Shown here: piece after piece, positions 1 to 9,706 of the stretch
Position numbering within the stretch: the first letter of the stretch is position 1
Layout of the letters: every line of letters starts with the position of its first letter
From: Allacma fusca
Lineage: Eukaryota > Arthropoda > Collembola > Symphypleona > Sminthuridae
Length of the DNA: 64,000 bases
Direction: 5' to 3'
Assembly (NCBI GenBank): GCA_947179485.1
Contig: OX359246.1
Coordinates: 35,195,632-35,259,631 of the forward strand
Translations under genes and position numbers: made by a program
Notes under the pieces: model-generated
Told to the model about the DNA's origin: nothing
What the model saw: the letters and a program-made list of their open reading frames with translations, nothing else
The model's database searches: none

Positions 1-204
1 TAGCTTTGTATAGCTCAAAGACCTTACAATTAAGATCAATCTGTTTTACAATTGTCACATTTAGATAGAAATGATATAAAATCTTCATTTCATGGTATGA
101 GTATTTCAAGATACTTTTATATAACTCGTGATGTCGTCTATTTTTGTTACCTATTATAATGTTGCACTAAGCAAAATATCTTAATTACAATGATTCTGTT
201 CCAG

Positions 205-284
205 GTGAAGCTAATAAACAAATGGCTGATTGGAGATTCAGAATCGCGAAATACGAACAAGAAATTGCAACTTTGCAGGCCAAC
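205..284 (+). CDS. LRRFIP2: LRRFIP exon (third from last)
   Basis: The acceptor TTCCAG ends at 204 and the donor CAAC|GTAAGT begins at 285. Two bases complete a codon from the previous exon, then 26 codons follow, starting EANKQMADW and ending ATLQAN. The exon ends on a codon boundary. Confidence 0.85.
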
Positions 285-1216
285 GTAAGTCGTCAGTTTT
301 TCATAGAAGCGTCGGTATCCATTTTATTACACTGAATTCTCGCAGGCACATACATGTACGTACATTTGATATGGTGTGTAATTTTGCTTTATTCCAATTC
401 AGGTTGCAAGACTTGACAACCAAGTAACTAGGTATAAGACAGCAGCTGATGAAGCTGAAGCTAGAGAAGACGACTTGAAAGTTGAAAAGCGTAAATTGCA
501 ACGAGAGGTATGTTTTATCATTTTAAAGTTGTACTGGGGATCTATTGTTTAAACATTGGATAAAGTAGCATTAACTGGGATGCATGTTGTGATGTGAAGT
601 TCTTAAATTGGGCATTCAAATTCCTTCGTAGTGCAAAAGTAGTGTAGTTGTAGTTATAAATCTTACCTATCCTGTCAGCAAGACTACTAATACTAGTTTT
701 TTTATTGGATAATAACTTTCTGGCTAATTAAGGTCTGTACTGTATTGGAACTCACACAGTAATGATTGCTGCCTGTACTGCACGATATTCTTCAATGTGC
801 GTACTTACTGATGATTTGTGTAGTAGACTCGAAATCAACTTTTTGGCATTACTTTTATTGGTAACCTTCGTAATTTGCTTTTACATCGATTTTGTGAACG
901 CATTGTATTGGATAATTGAGCTAATAGCATGCTTTAGTGCTTCTGTTGTAGTAACTGTCTACGTTATGCAAATAGCGTTTAAGAAGTCTTTGCTTTGGTT
1001 TGCTCCCACGAGTTATTTCTTATTGCGCGGTTGTGTGTTGGAATTGTAAAATATCCAGAAAGGGACAGGTACATTAATCATACTTGTTTCTTTACAAATT
1101 TTCAGCTCCGAGAAACTCAATCAAAGTACGACGAATTAGAAACCACCAATTCCCATCTGCAGAAAAGACTCGACAAATTGAAAACGGCCAAATCTACTTT
1201 ACTCAAGGAACTTTGA
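205..1216 (+). CDS. LRRFIP2: LRRFIP (Flightless-I-interacting protein) homologue, last three coding exons
   Basis: Three exons (205-284, 403-507, 1106-1216) join in one frame and end at TGA 1214-1216. They encode 97 complete residues that are almost all charged or amphipathic coiled coil. Landmarks are [53 protein letters not shown] and [19 protein letters not shown]. This matches, from memory of the family, the conserved C-terminal coiled coil of vertebrate LRRFIP1/LRRFIP2, including the VTRYK(T/S)AAE-like and EKRKLQREL stretches and the NSHL.KRL ending. Family members bind the leucine-rich repeats of Flightless-I and act as cytoplasmic adaptors in actin, Wnt/Dishevelled and innate immune signalling; those roles are inferred here. 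The first exon begins with two bases of a split codon, so more coding sequence lies left of the window. Invertebrates usually carry one gene of this family, so the symbol stands for the family, not a paralogue. Confidence 0.88.
403..507 (+). CDS. LRRFIP2: LRRFIP exon (second from last)
   Basis: The acceptor CAATTCAG ends at 402 and the donor GAG|GTATGT begins at 508. The exon is 105 nt, 35 whole codons, phase 0 at both ends, and encodes [20 protein letters not shown] through KRKLQRE. It is the most conserved part of the family's C-terminal coiled coil. Confidence 0.88.
1106..1216 (+). CDS. LRRFIP2: LRRFIP terminal coding exon
   Basis: The acceptor AAATTTTCAG ends at 1105. The exon encodes [20 protein letters not shown] through STLLKEL and stops at TGA 1214-1216 (36 residues). 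The preceding intron (508-1105) is about 600 bp and holds no recognised feature. Confidence 0.87.
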   Translation, partial: LRETQSKYDELETTNSHLQKRLDKLKTAKSTLLKEL

Positions 1217-4200
1217 GGGAGGCACTTTAAAAACTAATTCTCCAAACTATTGTGTCATGTTTTCGATTTTAGAATTAGCTATTAATGTAATCATTAAAAT
1301 TAATTAATGAAGTGAATACATTTATAATATTCAATATTCTACCGGCAATTTACGTGCATGAAGTATGTAGATATTACCCGAACCCACATTGTCGTTGACA
1401 CTTGTATTAAAATATTTAATTTAAGTGCGACGCTAATCATAAATATATTGATATATTTAGTATTATTTGCGCAATTTATTCCGTAATTTTATCTCCATTA
1501 TTATATATTTTATCCGTTACTATACCTATAGTTTAATCCGCTGTTCTTTTGTGAAAGAGTTCCGTGTTAACCACATTTGTTAATCAAAATTAATTGTATT
1601 GATTTGTTAGCTACTTGAGAAACCGTTACCAGGAAGTTGCTTTCTTCTCATCACAATTAAGTTACAATAATTACTGGCGAAAAAAATCGGGAACTAAAAG
1701 TGTCCCTTTTGGGCTGGTCACATTATGCTGAATGTTCTGCTGACAAAGAAGCCTATGTCGTTGGTGATAGAACGAAATCGCTCATCTGCATTGGAAAAGG
1801 AAAACTGAACATTTTAATTCTTAAAATGACTCAGATTTGCTATTACAAAATTTTTGCAGGAGTTCATTTGCTGTTATGGCTAACGATAAGTTTCATTTCT
1901 ACTAGAAAATTTCTAGTTAAAGTGTGTTATAGTTATACTCATATAGTCTTTAAAGCACCATTTTTCCTAAATGGTTTTGTTATTACAATAAAGTACGGAA
2001 ATGGAAAAGCCATAATAAATCTGTTACTTATCACTTTTTTTGACAATTTATTGAAAAACAAAGGAGCTAAAAACCCTTCATTTAGTTTGATATTTTTAAG
2101 ATTGACTTTATGTGTATAATTTGTTGAAGAATGTTTGATTTTACAATGTTATTTCATTATATATATAGTACTATACTACTACTACTGCGCGTATAAATGT
2201 ATGTGACCTGTGAGTCGTGTAATTGTGACTTATATCTCATACTTGCGTAGTGGATATTACTAATTAATTACTACTGAAATGATACGTACATATATAGTTA
2301 TTTTATAACTTTATAAAATTAATAGTAATTAATTTAATAACAATCATGGTCTTGTCTTGTCGTGCATAGGAACCGTGACAAGTGTATGATAATTACTAAT
2401 TGTAAGTATCTACTGTGACTTTATTGAATAGAAGGATTTTCATCGCAAAAAAATGCAATAAATTTCAGGGGAAATAACTACCTTCATAAGCGAATTGCTA
2501 CATAATTCCGTTATATTTTGTATGATCATGCACCCGTTCCAATCCTTTTAGTACATCTATAGCTGATAGCAATTAGAATGACTTTACCCAGTCGCATGCA
2601 TGTGCACAAGTATCATAAATAATTATTAATATACTTGTACACTTGAATGTGTTCATGCATATTATTTATTTATGAATGTTTCATGTTTACATTCAAGGCC
2701 AAATTTAAAATTTAAAGTGCCATTTGCAGTGTAGACTTAGTAAGTTTCGTTTTTTTAATTTCACTAAAGTGTCCGAAGGTTGAAGTTCGCCGACAAGTAT
2801 TTCTTATGACATATTTGTTCAATATTCTTTGATTATCAAGAACTTTAGTAATTATTATTGTATTAGGTATGTAGTAACTCAAAAATCTTCAATATTCTCA
2901 CAATAATTGATAAGTATTTTTGTGTTAATATAACATTCTGTGAGAACTGTTGGCTCTAGAAATTGTTACCTATTGCCACAATTAACAGAAGGTCTGTAAA
3001 ATTACCTGTGAATCATAACTGGAAAAATAGAAGAAGCTGAACTGAATCAAGGATTGAGAATATTTTTGAATTTTTGGAAACAAAATTTGCTCATCAGTTT
3101 TTATAGAACTCTATAAATTCAGGAGCTACTTCGAAACCACATTGCACAACGTCCTAAAAATACAGTAATATTATAGCTAAATGCCATGTAATTCTAACAC
3201 AACAAAATTTAAGAGCAATATTTTAAGATAAGCTGCCACAACTTTCAGAAACTTTTTCTACTGATTTTGATACAACATCCAAACGCTACGCTTCCCTTCG
3301 TAAAATTTATTGTATCATAAAATTGAAAATCACCGAATTTTGAACACTGCAAGCATAGTTTATAAGTGTATTTACATTTTGCGAAAGAAAAGCAGTCTTA
3401 CAATTATTGTCGATGTGACAACATTTTATACCAGTAAGCGGTGGTTGAATTATTAGCATGTCATTTTGAGCAACCAAATTATGTAATTTGTAATGAAATG
3501 GATTCTTGTCATTTAATTCAAAGTACGTAATGGTTAAATAGTATAGCTTCTAGGATTCTTATGATGCATTGGACAATTGCTATTGCAGTCGTAGTAATCA
3601 TTAATAGACGCGCTCATTAGAAGTCTTTTGAATGATATATGTGTAATTACTAATATGTAATGATAAATAAATATAATTTGTTATAATGAATTCTGATAGA
3701 AAACCCTGTAACAATGACCTGGTGCCCATTCATAGGTTATTCGTTAATTTGACACTTAATTGTACTTGATTATTTGGAAATGCTTTGCTAGAAGCTAAAG
3801 TAGTTTAACATTTAGAAGCGTGGGTTTCACTGTTACATACAATATGATATTGATAATTGATACCTACGGAACAATTGGTTGCTTTGTATGATAATTGATA
3901 GCGAAGGAACAATTGGTCACATGTCACATCGTGTGTTGCAATTGGAAACTATTGTCATGCATGAATATTGAACTTAATAAACTCGTGAAAGTTGCAAGAG
4001 AAAATTTGGTACCTGAGTGTTTGTCATTATGGCACGGCTAAACATAACGAGAAATGCGACTGAAAAATGATGGATACATAATATTCCCATTTATTATCTT
4101 TTCTTGAAAAATACTACAAATATGTACGTTAATGTATACAATTTTTCATGAGATACTTGAAATTGTAATATTTGTAATTATAATCCTGATCTTTCACGGC

Positions 4201-4524
4201 CTACACCGTGTGACCTAAACATGAATAGTTGAAACTTACAAACAGCTATAAACTACAATAAAAATTTAGATTTAAAAAATACAGCGAAAAAACAGACGGA
4301 TTCTGGTTAACGAACTTAATTCTGTGATGATGAAAATTTCAAAGGTAAACTTAAATGAGCTGTGTTTGCATTTATAACTTACTGGATCTATATAATACAC
4401 ATAATATATGACTAATGAAAATCGTGAAAGCCAGAAACAAAAGTAAAACCCTATAGTTTTTTTTAAAGGCTGCAACTGTACAACCTTAACAGCAGCGTAC
4501 GAAATGATTCCCTTTAAAAACATT
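1217..4524. other. Convergent 3' flanks of LRRFIP (+) and PSME3 (-)
   Basis: This AT-rich stretch lies between two genes that point at each other, so it should contain both 3' UTRs and both polyadenylation sites. Possible poly(A) signals for LRRFIP are AATAAA at 2457-2462 and 3666-3671 and an ATTAAA near 1294. For PSME3, AATAAA on the minus strand reads as TTTATT at 4090-4095. None can be chosen without transcripts. No protein exon is recognised. A 139-codon open frame (1700-2119) and a short tandem duplication (3852-3927) are described separately. Confidence 0.5.
3852..3927 (+). repeat. Two-copy imperfect tandem duplication, about 38-bp unit
   Basis: The segment GATAATTGATACCTACGGAA (with CAATTGGTT following) is repeated immediately downstream as GATAATTGATAGCGAAGGAA (with CAATTGGTC following). 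The copies share about 30 of the aligned positions and start 38 bp apart (3852 and 3890). It is a local duplication with no inferred function. Confidence 0.6.
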
Positions 4525-4884
4525 TCAGTATAGATTCTCAGCATTGGATGACCTGGGTTTAATGATTTTCTCCATATTCTTGGTAATAAGGTCGTAGAGA
4601 GTGGCATAGTGGTTGCGAACTTCGGACAGGACTATTCTCAAACTCAGAAATTCTTTTTCATCAAGTTCGGAAATCAGCTTGCGATAGTCTTCCACATGGG
4701 GGTACTTGGCAACTTTGGAGATAATCTTGCCCCTGGTTATAAAATAACGGCTGATCTGTTCGTAGAAAGTGGCAGCTTCGGCCTCTACTGTACGGATTTC
4801 CCCAAGGGTATCTTCCTGAATGGAAACCCCAAAGTTATTACCGTCTTCGATCTTTGGAATGAGGAAAGTAATCCACATTTTCAA
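4525..4884 (-). CDS. PSME3: PSME3 exon 5 (terminal)
   Basis: Encodes LKMWITFLIPKIEDGNNFGV through KPRSSNAENLY and the stop (360 nt). It carries the activation loop and the C-terminal helices. The acceptor is TTTTCAG| on the minus strand. Confidence 0.96.
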   Translation of the reverse strand: MKMWITFLIPKIEDGNNFGVSIQEDTLGEIRTVEAEAATFYEQISRYFITRGKIISKVAKYPHVEDYRKLISELDEKEFLSLRIVLSEVRNHYATLYDLITKNMEKIIKPRSSNAENLY

Positions 4885-5857
4885 CTGAAAATAATGACAT
4901 TCACAAATTAGAAACTCCCATCCAAATGTCCTTACATCTGTCTTACATTTACAATTCTTACAAGGTTACCAACAAAATTAAAATTCCATCATAATCAGCA
5001 CGTGAAAAATCCTGCCAACATTTATTTTACAGTTACTCCACACAAATCAACTTACCAAATTAGCATCTTCAACTAACTGGCGGATGTGAGGCTTCACAAT
5101 GTCAATGAGTGCAGTAATCTTCCCATTGCAGGGAACCGGTCCGGAGGTCAAAGCATACACTTTTGTCCCTAAGGGAGCTACCGAGTCCGAATCTCCATTA
5201 TTCAAAGCCTCGTGCAATTTTCGTTTCTTCCCCGGACTTGCCGCTCCATGATCAACACAGTTTGTCAAGCCCCTGCAGAACATAAAAATTGAAACACACA
5301 TAAGTTCCTACTCCTCAAAAATTCCCAACTAATTAAAAATAAACCCCTAATCAATTCCATAATCCCTCCCAAAATACTCTTCATAATTAATACTCATTAC
5401 AAAAAAAAATTTCACCTATTCACAGCCAAAGTATCGGGTACAGGGATGTTAAGCGTCTGGTGCAGGCTTTTTACATCCTTAATATTAAAGTCATTGGAAT
5501 CCAACAGAGCATTCAGCTCCAGTATCTTTGAAGGGAAAATACTCTTCACTAATGCCTCAGACTGAAATTATTACAAAAGATCAACCATTACAAAACCTCT
5601 ACAACACCATCATTTAAAATAATAGCACATTTCTATACCACGCAAATACAAAATACTAAACTTTTTCTCCATACCTTTTGTTTCACAGTCGTTATGTACT
5701 CTTCAATTTGCTATGAAATTTAAAAAAAAGATAACAATAATACATTAAAGACTCATTTCCAAATTACAATTTCCATTATTTCATCAATAATAAAAAGTAA
5801 GGTCAAAACTCCATTCACAATACTTACCGGGTTGGACATAAAGCTATTTCTGGACAT
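4525..5857 (-). CDS. PSME3: Proteasome activator complex subunit 3 (PA28-gamma / REG-gamma), complete
   Basis: Five exons on the minus strand (5857-5828, 5710-5675, 5561-5416, 5272-5056, 4884-4525) splice in frame to 262 residues plus stop; the vertebrate protein is 254. The product forms a heptameric ring that caps the 20S proteasome, mainly in the nucleus, and promotes ubiquitin-independent degradation. Visible landmarks are the N-terminal helix segment LVKSIFPSKILELNALL, the NIPVPD motif, a basic nuclear-localisation-like KKRKLHE in the homologue-specific insert, the activation loop in IPKIEDGNNFGVSIQE, the long conserved block ISRYFITRGKIISKVAKYPH, and the C-terminus KPRSSNAENLY that docks on 20S alpha pockets. 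The match to vertebrate PSME3 is far better than to PSME1/2. All four introns are short (113-171 bp), in contrast to the PIP4K gene. The start at 5857 is the first in-frame ATG after a TAG at 5881-5879. Confidence 0.96.
5056..5272 (-). CDS. PSME3: PSME3 exon 4
   Basis: Encodes RGLTNCVDHGAASPGKKRKL through HIRQLVEDANL (217 nt). It includes the basic KKRKL patch in the flexible insert that carries the nuclear localisation signal in PA28-gamma. The acceptor is TTCTGCAG| and the donor |GTAAG on the minus strand. Confidence 0.93.
5416..5561 (-). CDS. PSME3: PSME3 exon 3
   Basis: Encodes SEALVKSIFPSKILELNALL through NIPVPDTLAVN and the first two bases of an Arg codon. The acceptor is TAATTTCAG| and the donor |GTGAAA on the minus strand (146 nt). 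Confidence 0.92.
5675..5710 (-). CDS. PSME3: PSME3 exon 2
   Basis: A 36-nt exon encoding QIEEYITTVKQK, flanked by TTTCATAG| and |GTATGG on the minus strand, phase 0 at both ends. It is small but needed to complete the first helix. Confidence 0.87.
5828..5857 (-). CDS. PSME3: PSME3 exon 1 (coding part)
   Basis: Encodes MSRNSFMSNP. The donor is CCCG|GTAAGTA on the minus strand. A second ATG seven codons in could also initiate. It is the least conserved part of the protein. Confidence 0.85.
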
Positions 5858-5878
5858 GATTCCGTATTTAAATCGAGA

Positions 5879-6076
5879 CTAATAAATTCTACCGAAAATT
5901 GAAACAGCCTTTGATAGATTTTTCCGAAACGTTTTTCTTTTTTTTAATGCTACTCCTGTTAACACGTGAGCATTAAAAACAGGTGTGATGTATACCAGGG
6001 ATGATAATTCGAAAATAACTTGATCCGCTCCGTATTTCAAAACCGACTGGATCTCCGATAATAAAGTTTCAATTCC
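5879..6076 (-). other. Possible upstream exon of PSME3 (5' UTR or unknown coding exon)
   Basis: On the minus strand a strong acceptor (ten T's then CAG) ends at 6077. From there 65 codons are open to TAG 5881-5879, which is in the same frame as, and only seven codons before, the PSME3 ATG. The open stretch begins GIETLLSEIQSVLKYGADQV and contains no Met, so it could only be translated as a continuation of an earlier exon. It may be a 5' UTR exon that is open by chance, or the last exon of another minus-strand gene. I do not recognise the peptide. Confidence 0.35.
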
Positions 6077-6607
6077 CTGAAAAAAAAAATTGTTTAATTA
6101 TTAGAACCGAGACCACTACAGAGGCAATTCAGCTGCGGGGAATAAACGTAAGGTAAGTAAAAGAGCCAGTACAGCTATCAAGGATAATTAATCTAAACCG
6201 ACTTACAGAAGCGCATGCAATCCAATGTGTGTCTTGTCTTCCAGATGAACCTCATGGTTTAAGAGCGTTTCCCCAAAAACTGCTCAACTTCCATGCGTAT
6301 AATAGCCATAGCCGATTCCTTCGCGTGAGGCCTTGCATTCAAATACACAGGGAGGACACACACACTTCATCAGACAGGGACATAGCACATGTTCCCGAAC
6401 CAGAGCTGTGCGTCTACCTTAGTAGTACTATAACGCACATGAATTAGTATCACTCTAATATATTTAATGAATGCATGCAATTTATTATAAACTTTCAAAA
6501 GGTTCATACAAATGAGCAAAAGAATATTTTGAGAGCAAGCCCTGAACTTCCTTATATGTACAGGATGTTTTAAAGCACATATCTGCAATCTGCAACCCAT
6601 TAACCTA
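6077..6607. other. Intergenic, no recognised feature
   Basis: Upstream flank of PSME3. Short open frames on both strands (about 6229-6447 plus and 6370-6612 minus) overlap each other and show no recognisable protein similarity. The PSME3 promoter is expected here but I see no convincing core element. Confidence 0.4.
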
Positions 6608-7801
6608 CACAAGGAGGAATGGTAAAAAAATATTCAATTTACTCCAATATGTTCACACATTTGCTCTTCCAGAATATTAAAAATTTATTTTATTCCCCTA
6701 GCTCAAAACCTCTGGAAATAACTGTCAAGGAAGTGCAGCAAAGACAGGATTTTTGTGGAAAAACTACTTGGAACTCCAAAAAAGGGAGAAGTTTCGATTT
6801 ATAATTTAAAAGCTGTTGAGGTATTCCTCAAATTTTAGAACATGTTTAAAAATCAGCTGTGACTAGCACTATAGAGTGTGAAGTCGCCAGGGGGCGATTT
6901 ATATTTGTGCGACTCCAATCGGTCGTAATTTTAAGACGTCCGTACAAATTTTGTGAGAGGACATTTGTACTTGGGACGGCCTCTGCCGGAGAAGTGTGTA
7001 TTAGCAGGTATTTAAATGTGATCCATTTTAATTTACTGAGGTCAGACGGGTGACGCGATCTTCTACAAAAACAACAGGGTTTTGAGTAAATAGGTAAACA
7101 TTATACTGTAAAAAGTTTGAAAAGTCTGGAAACATTTTTTCGGCAGTTAAAGTGAAGATGAACAGGCAGTCAATTGACAATGGGGAACTTTGTTTCACTG
7201 AGCCCTTAAACTCCATAATATTGGAAAGATGTACGGTTGTTCGATAACATTTGCCACTCTAGGTTCTCTAAGATCTAACCATGCTACAGAGTTGTAGGAA
7301 GCATGTTCTAGTACAGAATTTCATTTTAGATTGGAAAAATATAATTCAAAGCGATCGGTCAACAATTATTTCAACAATGCTTCTGGAATCTACCATGGAC
7401 ATGTTTCAAGTCATACAAGTACCAGGTCACGCAGAATGTAAATCCATTTCGTTGTATAATATTTTTTACGTATAGTATTTCATCAGCTAAGTAACATTAA
7501 TGAAAAAGTAAAAGCTCTAAATAGTAAAATATCAGTAACGAAGATTTTGTTTGATTAATGATGATATGATTAGTAATGTAAACATCTATTATTTATTTAT
7601 TATGTAAATAAATAAATATTGAGTGTAATACTTTCAAAAATGCAGTTTTATAAAAACATCCCAGGTTTACTTAAATTTATTGACCACTGTGTCCAGAGCT
7701 TTTGAGATAGCAAGATGAAGAAAATTCTTTGAAATCTTGAAAAAATTTGTTAAAAGGTAAGGAAATTATTAATTCTTTTTTTTGACCGTTCCTCCTTGTA
7801 T
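6608..7801. mobile_element. Degenerate Tc1/mariner-like element, 1.2 kb, with TIRs and TA target site
   Basis: The left end reads CACAAGGAGGAATGGT followed by a run of A. The right end, reverse-complemented, reads TACAAGGAGGAACGGT followed by C and a run of A. The ends are therefore imperfect terminal inverted repeats of about 24 bp. Each is flanked by TA (6606-6607 and 7802-7803), the target duplicated by the Tc1/mariner superfamily, and the 1194-bp length fits that group. No intact transposase and no DDE motif is readable in the short frames inside, so it is either decayed or a non-autonomous derivative. An internal AT-rich foldback lies at 7591-7617. The family assignment is inference from ends, length and target site only. 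Confidence 0.55.
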
Positions 7802-7803
7802 AC

Positions 7804-9440
7804 GGTAAAAGTGATTTATAACATTGAAACACCGTTGTACTGATTATGAATGTGGCAAGATATTTACCTTTTACTCAAGTCATTATGAGGAAAACTGATA
7901 ACAAACATTCCCACGTTTTCCTACTTAGTTGTACATTCATTCCTAGATTTTGTAAATACAATTTCATTGATCTAGTTCAACAACTGTGGTCAGGAGGTTA
8001 AAAATAGAAAATTCCTAAAAGCAAATATATTCGATAGTCATACACATGAGTTAAAGTTAGAGATTTCAGGGTTTTCAATATTATCAACATATTTTACACG
8101 TGCTCAAGTTTTTGTCAGGTAATTTTTACACTGGTTTGGAGGAAACTTCATTGGCTTTTAAGAATGCAATACTCCATGTAACGGCAATGTAGGCACGACC
8201 AGCGAAAAAGGAGAAATTTGAGAGAAAGTCCTCACAAGGAGCAAAAGGGATATGTAGAGTGAGAAAGTTCTGTTACTGCATTTTACCCAGTGAATTCACC
8301 TAATATTAAATCTCATAACACAAATCCCCTGTCTGTATGAAAAATTTCCCATGATTTCCTTCTTTCAAAGTAATTTTGAAGTTCTATTTCAAAACGTCAT
8401 TTTTAAAAATTAGGTAGAAACCCGTTATATTTTTATTATTAAAATCAAAAATACAAATACATTTCCAGAAACCTTAAAATACAAATACTAGGAGCAACTT
8501 AGTTAAGATAAAATATGAAATAAAAATACCGTGAGTAATTTTGACAAGTTACAAAATAAAATACTTTGCTTGTAGCAAAAACCGAAAATACGAAATGAAA
8601 ATACATTTTAAATACAAAATACCATATTGAAAATCCTCTCAAATTTATCTCAAAGCATATACATATCTTAGATGTATCTGTATCTCAAGTTTATTCTATC
8701 AATGTATGTTGAATAATTTGGCCAAATAATTCGATATCCAAAAATTATTCAGCATACATAAGGCCACGTGCTCAGAGTTTAGAGTTGTGCATTCGTGTAG
8801 TCCAAAGTAGATTAACATGACCCTATACACCGAATATTGTTCCTTAAAACGGCTAACCTGATAACTCCTTGACAATTTATTTACGAATTTTCTATTCGCT
8901 AACTTTATGACCCTCACATGAGAATAAGATTTGAAGACTTCCATTCTTTCATGTATGTACTTTATAATACTGAATATTTATAATTAAGGATGGGAATCCA
9001 TGGGAATTGTAATGTGGCTTGATGAGGGAATCGTGATCGTGTGAACAGTACGAAACTGTCCTACTGATATGGAATTTGCTGAGACAATATCCGGACCCCT
9101 TGAAAAATAGCAATCAATTAATATAAGCTAATAATTTATTTCTGCCTGATGCTTAAGAACCACAAAGCTCGATCAGACAGTAATATCAGACTTCGACAGA
9201 ACAATTCTGCTAAAATAACTTCCATTAAAATATAATTCACATTTTACCATCATATCCTACTCCCTTCAAACTCTCCACGTTACTTCCCCCTAGCTCTATT
9301 TCAAGTAATTATTCACCAAAACGTTACCCCCAAGCCTATAATTCCTCCATAACCCTAAAACAATTAAAAACCATTCTTTAACATTAAGAATAAAACCGTC
9401 GAAGGAAGAAGACTATCTCATTCCAATATCAACTCTACGA
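7804..9440. other. Intergenic, no gene recognised
   Basis: AT-rich DNA with no exon-like similarity. It includes the AAATAC-rich repeat at 8441-8623. An 81-codon minus-strand frame near 8699-8944 is not recognisable and is probably chance. Confidence 0.4.
8441..8623. repeat. AAATAC-rich interspersed degenerate repeat
   Basis: The block contains repeated, irregularly spaced AAAATACAAATAC, GAAAATACGAAATG and AAATACAAAATACC units. Similar ATAC-rich subterminal arrays occur in some invertebrate hAT-type MITEs, but I could not find paired inverted ends or a target duplication here, so only a repeat is claimed. Confidence 0.45.
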
Positions 9441-9479
9441 CTATAACCCCAAAAACCTCTGTTTCACATCGCCCCTACA

Positions 9480-9706
9480 CAGTAATGTAGGCACGGACGC
9501 CTGCACAGGTCTGCCCCTTCCAAAACGTAGTTGCGCCGCCGAAGCTCCCAAAATTAATTTCCTCCTTCTTCCGCCATCTATTTCAGAACGGTGATGGTCA
9601 TACATATTGTGAGTCCCTCGAAATTCGCGCATCTTCCCCACGTGCAGTTCCAGCTGTCAGCTAACTCTTCCTCCTCAGCCTCAACGCAGAGCCCCTCCAC
9701 CTCCCG
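9480..9706 (+). promoter_or_regulatory. GC/CpG-richer promoter-like block with candidate first noncoding exon
   Basis: In otherwise AT-rich DNA this block holds many CpGs (CGCCGCCGAAG, GGCGGCGGGTC just downstream) and CTTCCGCCATCT. The latter overlaps ETS-like (TTCCG) and YY1-like (CCGCCATCT, 9571-9579) core motifs typical of housekeeping promoters. On the plus strand CTCCCG|GTAAGTTAGG at 9706/9707 is a consensus splice donor, which would make sequence just upstream a noncoding first exon of PIP4K. A 66-codon minus-strand frame (9641-9441) overlaps and is not recognised. Assignment to PIP4K is inference; a divergent promoter is possible. Confidence 0.4.

Noticed and set aside
762-1049. 95-codon plus-strand frame between LRRFIP exons
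   Set aside because: It lies inside the intron 508-1105, is hydrophobic by AT-rich composition, and is not joined by splice sites in the conserved reading frame.
4257-4262. AATAAA on the plus strand as the LRRFIP poly(A) signal
   Set aside because: It is about 3 kb beyond the stop and close to the opposing PSME3 gene; nearer candidates exist.
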